NCBI GenBank assembly: GCA_030666865.1
Contig: DAOUWZ010000006.1
Coordinates: forward strand, 1 to 51,778
DNA from: a bacterium
GTDB taxonomy: Bacteria; Patescibacteriota; Patescibacteriia; S139-126
DNA length: 51,778 nt
Reading direction: 5' to 3'
The notes beneath the pieces were generated by a model that saw only the letters and a program-made list of their open reading frames with translations, had not been told where the DNA came from and did not search any database. Below are positions 43,001 to 50,300 of this stretch, piece by piece. The position numbers and the translations under genes were made by a program. Position 1 is the stretch's first letter. Each line of letters opens with the position of its first letter.

Positions 43001-46000
43001 ATTGTAAAAACTGGGTTAGCAGGAGATTGATTATATGTAGATGGAATATCAGTTGATAAATCCTTAATACCATCTATATAGATAAACCTATTAACACCAT
43101 CATAAACAAGTGCCAAATGATGCCAATTTCCGTCATTTACAACTCCAGTAGAGGATAAATAATCCCAATTCCCTGTCCCATCTCTATCAATATAAGTTCG
43201 TAAAGTACCGTCAGTATTTTGACCAATAAGAAAACCTCCATGATTTAATCCACTAGAACCATAATTTAGTATTCTCGTAACTCCATCTTGGCTAGTACCA
43301 TCAATCCAAACTTCTGCCGTAAAAGCCGAGGTATCAAAACCACTTGGTGAACTAATTTCTATACCACTCACACCAGAACCATCAAAATCTAACGCACTGC
43401 CAAATTTACCACAATTCCAAATTGGAGTACCATTCCATTGAGTAGAAGTATTATTATTTCCGCTTACATCATAAGCCGTAGTACCCATACTCTCATCAAA
43501 TTTCCAATGCGCCACCGGTCCTGGCGCCCATTCATATAGATGACGGACTTCATCAGGTAACAACGCGCGGTTGTAAAGCCTGGCATCATCTACCTCACCA
43601 TTAAAAAACATTAAAAAATCATTAGTGTTTATCTCAATTGCCTGATCTAAATTTCCCTGAGCAACTAATTCACCGTTTAAAAATAATTTCTGCTGGTTAT
43701 TTTTTTCATTCATATTATAGGTCATCATAATATGATTCCACTGACCAGAGGTCATATCAGCTTCAATACGCTCATCATTTATTACTCCGGAAAAACTATC
43801 ATCATCAAAGGAAAGACCGTAAGAATTAGGCCGACCGAATTCTGACTCAACTGAATTAATATTCAAATTCTTAATATAAATCTCCTGAGCTGTTGTGCCT
43901 GAATAATTTGCTAAAAACATAATAGTCGCATATTCAGTGCCAGTATGCCAAACAGCTCTATTGCTTGTTACATCTGACTCGCCCGTACGTATAGCGCCAG
44001 AAATTATATTATTTCTTCTAAAATACCAGGTATCTTCAATAAATGTGCCATAACTATCTACAAAATAATCATAGCTGCCAGGATGACCAGGTAACCAACT
44101 GCCATCTATGGTGGCATAAGAATGCGTTCCACCATACAAACCTTTACCTGCATTAGCTTTTGTTTTAACATCATATTGCACAAAATAACCTTTACTGGTA
44201 TCAATCGGAATCTTTTGAGTAGTATACATATTATAGTAACTCACTGCCTTAAGAGCGCTTTCAGTCGCATCCCAACCCAAACTAGTACCAGTGGTACTTT
44301 TTGTCCAGGAATTAGAATTAGTCCAGTCAATACCATATACATCTAATAAATTCACTGTGGTAGTACCATTGCCCTTCACCCACATTCCTATGCTAATTTC
44401 TTCAGAAATATCAAAATCATTACTATCAGCAAAAGTAAAATAATCATCTATTCCATCCATATAACCTGCATTTCCAAATCTAGCTGTGGAAGTAACTATC
44501 GCATTGGTTGAGGTGCCGTGATTGCCATTACCAGACGAATCAATCACTTCACCTATCGTACCATTCCAAACATTCTCATCCATCTTCCAATAACCCACAA
44601 GTCCATCATTCAAACTCGCATATTCATTCTGTCCCAACATTACAGCTTTGCCACGATTATAATCTTGTTTCATTTGATCAGCCGTACGGGCGTAAGGATA
44701 AATTTTTACTTCGTCAAAAAATCCTGGAAAATTATTTGTCCAACCTGACCCACCATCATCGGCAATCTCGGCTGTTGCTGCAAAACTAATTGATCCTGAA
44801 TAACTTCCGGTTGAAATTTGCTGACCATTATAATAAAAAATCCAAGTGCCGCTGTCATAACTAAAACTTATATGTTGCCATTCATTTAAAATAAGATTTT
44901 GATTTACATTAATTGCCCCAGAATCAGCAATACCAATATTAATAGCAGGAGTAGAATTAATACCTACATACAAACGATTACCACCATTTTGATGACCAAA
45001 TAACATACTATTTGATGGAATTGCTCCTGTCGGCTTCACCCATAAAGAGACTGTTCCTTTTGTAGAACCAAAATTATCTGTGCCTACAGATACAACATCA
45101 TCACTCCCATCAAAATACAAACATCTACCAAACTTGCACTCTGATTCTGGTTTCCAAGTAGCGCCTGTTATAGTCCCGTCATTATTGTTTGGCGTTTGAT
45201 CGTATGTTGTACTTCCATACCCCTCATCAAAATTCCAATAAGCAACCGGCCCTGGACCTTGTTCTTCTGAAGCTGGCGTCCCAGCAGACTGATCTGATTG
45301 ATTTAGCGTGATATTATCCTCCCTGACCCAAACATATATTTCCTGAAATTTCCAAGGTGTAAGCCCGAGTCCGCTCTCTTCAGGTGAAGTATTATTCATA
45401 GTACTATTATAATTTGAACCATTCCATTCTAACTGATTAATTCCATGTCCACCCAAACCACCTAAATACATATAAGAATCATGGTCCGTAGTATTGTATT
45501 CCCCGTTAATAATTTGCCGCCAGCTATTACCATAACCACGAAGCATTCTAGCTAAAGTCTGAAACTGTACATCTTGATTTCCATCTATGTCATGAAATTT
45601 CACATCAGGATTTGGTGAATCTGGCTCATCATGCACCCAATCAAAATACCAACTAAAAGTTTGTGACATTAAAGCTGTCTCAGTGGTCGTACCTGTTTCT
45701 GATAAATTCCAATTTTGCGCTTCAATTATCATATTATTAAAAGGAATATTATTAGATATTTCAACATTCGTACCTGTATTTCTAGTCACTGATGTAGCTG
45801 AAGTACATAAACCATCATAAACTTTTATCCAACCACCCAAATCTTTTGTCATATTGCAAGTAACCTCAAATTTATCAGCTTTATTACCTGTTGATGTAAT
45901 GTAATACTGTCCATCCCCACTACTATCACCATGTTCCAAAATACTGCGGCATGAAATGCTTGGGTATTCGGTCGTGCCAATATTTATTTCACCATTATCA

Positions 46001-46422
46001 GCTGAAGAATTTCCATAATAAAGATAAATTGTACTGCCTGAAGTCGGTATATTATCAACCATTACCCAAACTGCAGTATCAGAATCATTACAATCATATT
46101 CAGTATCGCCGTCAATAAAAAATGGCAAAAGATCTCCGTTTACATTAGTGATTCTTAAATCATCACAATCTGTTTGCATCTTATCTGCAGTTATCAAAGT
46201 AGCAGTATCAACTGCAACTTTTACATATTGATTGGTTACGTCTGTACTTGAGCTATTAGTAAGCGCTGAGCTTTGGCGATAATACCACGTTTCATCAAAC
46301 CATCCAGCCTCTACCTCTTGACCCTGATTTCTAAAAATAATAAAAGATGCTGCTAGAACAACTATAACTACTGCTAGTATTGCCAAAATAGAATTCTTCT
46401 TTTGTCTTAATAATTTATTCAT
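40084..46422 (-). CDS. Giant DUF2341 / LamG-repeat surface protein
   Basis: 2112 residues. N-terminal signal/anchor at about 13-31. A DUF2341 domain follows (about 40-150; WFDETWYYRQSSALTNSS, then TIYLYYGNSSA). Next is a fibrinogen-like N-terminal segment with CRSILEHGDSSGDGQYYI and CNMTKDLGGWIKVYDG (about 155-210). Then come seven LamG/concanavalin-like lectin domains. Each opens with a line such as GPVAHWKFDE, GLVGYWKMDE or DPVGYWKFDK. Each closes with a line such as IDEVKIYNYALT or IDDVRIYNYART. LamG domains bind glycans or proteins, so this is probably a cell-attachment protein reaching far from the cell. The last domain ends near the C-terminus with FSSYFK; no C-terminal anchor was seen. 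It is one of the largest genes in the window, and the repeats are diverged enough to be old. Confidence 0.88.
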   Translation of the reverse strand: MNKLLRQKKNSILAILAVVIVVLAASFIIFRNQGQEVEAGWFDETWYYRQSSALTNSSSTDVTNQYVKVAVDTATLITADKMQTDCDDLRITNVNGDLLPFFIDGDTEYDCNDSDTAVWVMVDNIPTSGSTIYLYYGNSSADNGEINIGTTEYPSISCRSILEHGDSSGDGQYYITSTGNKADKFEVTCNMTKDLGGWIKVYDGLCTSATSVTRNTGTNVEISNNIPFNNMIIEAQNWNLSETGTTTETALMSQTFSWYFDWVHDEPDSPNPDVKFHDIDGNQDVQFQTLARMLRGYGNSWRQIINGEYNTTDHDSYMYLGGLGGHGINQLEWNGSNYNSTMNNTSPEESGLGLTPWKFQEIYVWVREDNITLNQSDQSAGTPASEEQGPGPVAYWNFDEGYGSTTYDQTPNNNDGTITGATWKPESECKFGRCLYFDGSDDVVSVGTDNFGSTKGTVSLWVKPTGAIPSNSMLFGHQNGGNRLYVGINSTPAINIGIADSGAINVNQNLILNEWQHISFSYDSGTWIFYYNGQQISTGSYSGSISFAATAEIADDGGSGWTNNFPGFFDEVKIYPYARTADQMKQDYNRGKAVMLGQNEYASLNDGLVGYWKMDENVWNGTIGEVIDSSGNGNHGTSTNAIVTSTARFGNAGYMDGIDDYFTFADSNDFDISEEISIGMWVKGNGTTTVNLLDVYGIDWTNSNSWTKSTTGTSLGWDATESALKAVSYYNMYTTQKIPIDTSKGYFVQYDVKTKANAGKGLYGGTHSYATIDGSWLPGHPGSYDYFVDSYGTFIEDTWYFRRNNIISGAIRTGESDVTSNRAVWHTGTEYATIMFLANYSGTTAQEIYIKNLNINSVESEFGRPNSYGLSFDDDSFSGVINDERIEADMTSGQWNHIMMTYNMNEKNNQQKLFLNGELVAQGNLDQAIEINTNDFLMFFNGEVDDARLYNRALLPDEVRHLYEWAPGPVAHWKFDESMGTTAYDVSGNNNTSTQWNGTPIWNCGKFGSALDFDGSGVSGIEISSPSGFDTSAFTAEVWIDGTSQDGVTRILNYGSSGLNHGGFLIGQNTDGTLRTYIDRDGTGNWDYLSSTGVVNDGNWHHLALVYDGVNRFIYIDGIKDLSTDIPSTYNQSPANPVFTIGQSTYDSEEHEGRIDDVRIYNYARTSRQILEDMNAGKKNNPIGYWSFDEGQGTTTYDSGVTKQTTGSGNDGTLTNMSTSGTSTAWTEFGKTGRAIKFDGNNDYIELANPTTFNFDAPATIGAWVKMNGDNSGSNILFSLGDKDTSGQNEQYVIIGNYTGTWSDEVIGTVRNVGGSSQYNLAARESTGTNLFDNKWHYITVRYNGSEVSIYLDGEEQITTLASGTNNGSYGDLSNIDSAKIGVLDRPTDYGYFDGVIDEFKLYNYALTLDEIRQNYNQGKQIVLSKSKEEVQNSAEGLVGHWKMDESSWSGASNEIRDYSGREKHASRSGDASTTSTAKYGRAGTFDGTGDYVEINAALETGLNLRTETISYWFNPTSVSPTSREYIYAVLSSVSGDGANPDLSTHNRGGVWINSSNELMIARSSWNDAGGWCQTTYNNGITIPNLTIASDTWYFVTEVWDYPKGEVRLYINGEEYYYDNGLNKECGDLDDNYFWIGRHKGSSSYDDFTGQIDDIKIYNYARTSEQIMRDYTEGPSPVAHWKIDEKTGDTVYDNSGRGNSGTVTNATWKSATDCQVGSCLEFDGDGDYIDNGVLGDLKNNFSFSMWMNPALGNSASFPIAYQNGGDSTSLQFRIEYAQSTPDIMQFGMYINGATTELTAQQALIPGSWNHVVGTYDGSTMKLYIDGSLDNSKSQTGIPVYSNSRLVLGARYTGSYNTEWAGFIDEVKIFDYALTPRQVAQEYSGGDPVGYWKFDKGEGGTAYDYSGNSNNGTIYPGTGGTNTSTSTMWSNGSNGKINGSMDFDDTDDEINIDDNTDLQITDELTVCAWVYSSITSGNAGVFEKTVGGAVNTSYLLFADTTKYNFRVDMSGTQTIGSLKTLTDLKDTWAHLCGSYSKSNNGRLSIYVNGVEDNYSNITANSIDTGSGISYIGMLGGSIYPFNGQIDEVKVWNYALTPEDIIREYNGGFSSYFK

Positions 46423-46464
46423 CTTTATTTATATGTTTGATATGACATTTAAATCTTATCAGTC

Positions 46465-46740
46465 CTATTCCCTATCTAAAACTGACTCCACAATTTCTTC
46501 TACACCTAAAACACGTCCCTCAGGAACATCCTGCATATTCATATACCAACCAGTAATCAATACTCCTAACATCATAATAAATAATCCCATCGCAAGTATT
46601 GTCAGAATACTATAACTCTTTTTGTACTTACCCATAATAATTGGCTGGTATTTCCCAACTTTATGCAATGACAAAATAGACCGCGACTGATGCAATCTCG
46701 CCTTAGTTCTATTTTTATTTTTGATATTTTTACTAATCAT
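46465..46740 (-). CDS. Small single-pass membrane protein
   Basis: 91 residues. The N-terminus is strongly basic (SKNIKNKNRTKARLHQSR) and cytoplasmic. One membrane segment (about 46-66; SILTILAMGLFIMMLGVLIT) is followed by an acidic outer tail VPEGRVLGVEEIVESVLDRE. It sits 5 nt after the RAYT transposase gene and 43 nt before the LamG giant, in the same direction. It may help export or anchor a neighbouring surface protein. Family unknown. Confidence 0.65.
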   Translation of the reverse strand: MISKNIKNKNRTKARLHQSRSILSLHKVGKYQPIIMGKYKKSYSILTILAMGLFIMMLGVLITGWYMNMQDVPEGRVLGVEEIVESVLDRE

Positions 46741-46745
46741 CTAAA

Positions 46746-47378
46746 TTATTCCAAAATAAATTTTTGTATTTCTTTTTTTTCTTGCCAGACAGGGATTAAA
46801 TCTTGACAGTATTTTTTATAATCCTCTATTTTATTAAATTTATCTAAAACTATATTCTCCTTATTATTTAATTTTAAAAATTCTTGATAATTTGACCATG
46901 GATAATTTTCTACTTTCGCAATTTTATGAATTTCTGAGTTCATATGAATATATGCCGATAACCAAATAAGATATTCATCTGAATTTATATGTATAGCTTT
47001 AAATCGTCCTTGAAATAAACTGCCTGAACGCTTATTTCTAATATTAAAATAATTAGTATAACTAGTACTTAAACGATGCATGAATTTACTTATCCCTGCA
47101 TCTTCAAGCTGTTTAATAATAAAATGAAAATGATTAGGTAATAAATTATAAGCAAATATATCAATCAATTTTTGTGCAGGAGCAGGAGTTGAGCTCCTGT
47201 AATTACAGGAGCTCAACTCCTGCTTACGCAAACTACCAATAACATTTATATTATTAAATTCACGCAAACCTAACAAAAATCTTTCATAATCTTTTTTATC
47301 TATAAAAGTTTGGCGTCTATCTACTCCACGATTATAAATATGATAATAATTATTATTAACAAAATTTATTTTCCTCAC
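46746..47378 (-). CDS. REP-associated tyrosine transposase (RAYT, Y1/HUH) with in-frame palindrome
   Basis: 210 residues. The start is GTG at 47378, overlapping the TGA stop of the upstream gene as GTGA. The first residues RKINFVNNNYYHIYNRGVDR match the family N-terminus. The HUH motif NHFHFII is at residues 82-88 (His83, His85). The catalytic tyrosine is in the segment TSYTNYFNIRNKRSGSLFQG (Tyr107 or Tyr110). The C-terminal part has SAYIHMNSEIHKI. All key residues are present, so it may be active on REP-like palindromes by single-strand cut and paste. Unusually, residues 52-66 (KQELSSCNYRSSTPA) are encoded by a perfect 44-nt palindrome inserted between a beta strand and the HUH strand. The gene is embedded in a surface-protein gene series, not free-standing. 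Confidence 0.88.
   Translation of the reverse strand: MRKINFVNNNYYHIYNRGVDRRQTFIDKKDYERFLLGLREFNNINVIGSLRKQELSSCNYRSSTPAPAQKLIDIFAYNLLPNHFHFIIKQLEDAGISKFMHRLSTSYTNYFNIRNKRSGSLFQGRFKAIHINSDEYLIWLSAYIHMNSEIHKIAKVENYPWSNYQEFLKLNNKENIVLDKFNKIEDYKKYCQDLIPVWQEKKEIQKFILE
47181..47224. repeat. Perfect 44-nt palindrome (family A) inside the transposase gene
   Basis: The left arm AGCAGGAGTTGAGCTCCTGT with AA equals the reverse complement of the right arm, with no unpaired loop. The arms match those at 39336-39380 except for T/C changes that are compensated in both arms. The element reads through in the transposase frame. Confidence 0.92.
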
Positions 47379-50300
47379 ACGCCTTCCCCTCCCTGTAAAT
47401 CATTGCCGGTTGGTTGTAGAGTGTCTATATCAGTAACTTCTTCAGTATTTATTTCCGAGTTAGATATTTCTGTATCATTTACCCCGCCTTGCAAATCAAT
47501 TACTCCTTGATCATTAGATTGATCAGAATTAACTTCACTTGTGTCACCATCACCTTCTCCGAGATCATCTTGTTCTACTATTGCTTCCGTAGAGGTGCTA
47601 GTATCATCTTCAATAATAACCTGCCCGCCATAGACTGAGCCGTCAGGCGATGGCAGGCGGGCATCTGTTGTTGAAGTAGCGGTGGAAGTACCAATTTGAT
47701 CATCAATGTCAGCTTCGTTATTATCGTCATCTTCTACAACTGGGATATAAACATATTCTACTTGTGCTATTGGCTCTTCATCCTCTGGCTCTTCAATCAA
47801 AATTGTGGTTGTGGCAGTGGACGACGAAAATATATCGCTATAATCAACTGCTAAATATCCTTGTTGATTGATACTATAATTAAAACTCGGTTGGATCAAA
47901 AGTTCAGTGGTTGATTTGGCGATACCAATCACCTGAACATGCGCGCCATCTTCTTGAGCTTCCTGATAAGTAATCGTCCTTGATATTTTTACTATAGCTT
48001 CATCAGTAATTTCTTCTGCGCCTGCTACAGCTCCTTGCGATAAATCATCAGCCTGATCAATTAAATCATCAGTCTCACCAATCAAATCTGCTAATTCTTG
48101 GTCTTCCATGTTTTCCAATTCTTTAGCCCTGCTTATTTCGTCATTTAAACTTAAGAAATACCTGTTACCCGGAATCAAATTTTCATAACCCTTCACTACA
48201 CCACTAATTGCTACTTTAACCATTTTAAATTGCTCATAAAACTCATCATCATTTTCTATTGGAATAATTGCGTCACTTGAAGTTGGCGTACTAGTTGAAT
48301 TTAATCCGCTATTATCCGCTAATAATCTGTGTGAATCATATAAATCCTTCAAGGATTTAGGCATATTAGCAATATCTTCTTCACTTAACGATGTAAATGA
48401 CTTAATACCTACTGCAATACCAACTGCTGGCCTAAAATCATAATCATTAGCCCAAGTAGTCTGTACAGTATTGTCATCAACAACTGCTACTGCATCCCCT
48501 AATTCTAATCCGTGAAAATCTGTACCCAATCCGTGAGAATCAGTGCTTAACCAAAACCAACTAGTAATAGCGCCCGACAAATCAATATCTCCATCAATTA
48601 TAATATCTCCTTTAACCAATACCCGACCGGTAAATTCTGCATCAACCACTTGGATACTACCAGTAAATACTGCGGAACCCCGCACTTCAATATTTGCTAA
48701 TTCTTCATATTCTATCACTACAATTTGAGTATTGTTTGTATTATTTATCACAGTAATCTGCCCGTCGTCGTCTTCATCAATAACATCGTCAGTAGAAGTT
48801 GAGGTAGATGTACTAGTTTCCTGTTCATCTACTTCCAACTGAATATTATTATTTATATTAAGCAGAACCGATACATATCCAATCTCTTGATCACCAACAT
48901 AATCTTCCAACGCAATGCCCAAAGTACCAGCTGCTTCATCAACAGCTCTCATAGCGGCGCCTGGAATAGTAGCTGAAGTAGTTAACAATTCACCTCGCTT
49001 AATTTCCCCGTTTTCAGTAGTAACTTTTACCGGAGCTGTACCGGTTAAGACTACTGGCTGACCATGATCGCCAAATTGATCATATTTCAAAATGCCAGCC
49101 GGTGCAGTAGAGATTATGCCAAGAATCTGATTGGAATTACCTTCAAAGCTAAGCCTGGCCATAAATAATTTTTCTGATTCATTATCAGTATATTTACTAT
49201 TTACAACAACTACATCCCCAGGAGCGGCTTCAAATTCAAACACGCTCATTTCCTCAGCAAAGTCACCTTGTGTCCAAGCAGTGCCACCGGATAAATAAGC
49301 AACACCGTCAACTTCTATATCACCAGCAATATATACGTCTGAAGATGTAGAAATGGCAGATTGCCCTGGAGTACCATCGCCAAACTTAGTATAAGCAGCT
49401 GTTGAAGTAGTACCGACGGCGATAGAACCTTCAACTGCTAATTGCACCACTTCATCATTAGTTTGATTTTCAAACACTACTGTAGTAGTCGCAGTATTAT
49501 TAACATCAATAGTCAAATTAGTGCCAGTTGCCACTAAATTCCTGACTTTATAAGTAACACCAGAAACGCCTAAATCTATAGTATCACCATTTACACCCAT
49601 GGTTATGGTATTAGCTCCTTGCCCGGAAATTGTGGAAGATTCTTCAAATACCAAATTGGAAGCTGAGCCAACCGCGCCGATATAAACATCATTACCCGAA
49701 GTGCCTATTTCCACATTACCGGCATTTGTTGTAATAGCAGCATTAGATCCATTGTGAGCTAATTGCAAATAATCAGTGCCAGCTGAATCATATACTCGTA
49801 ATTGATTTGAATCATTAAATACAAATACCTCAGTACCATTATTTTCTAATACCAAAATATCACCAGTACTTTGTTGATTGATAGTCAGCGCATCTGAAGA
49901 CGAATTTGCAGTCAAGGTTGTTACGCCGGCATCAGCCACCTGAAATCTAACTGTACCAGCATCTTGAACTTGAAAATTACCAGTACCTTGAATATCTACT
50001 ACAAAATTATTGGTAGAAGTAAGGTCCCAAGAAACAGTGCCGTCATCTACCGTAATAGTACGCTCACCTGAATCAGTATTATAAGCCGTATCAAGCGATC
50101 CGCCGCCACCGCCAGCCGTCAAATCAGTTTCACTGCCAGAATCATCCATGAAATATAGTTTGGAATCAGATGACTTCACATAAATTTTACCGTAATTAGC
50201 ACTTTGAGTAGGCGCAGTTGTTTCCCGAAATGAAGTAACGCCCTCTATTGTAAGTAATTCATCAGGAGTGGTGGTACCAATACCAACATTACCTGAAGAA

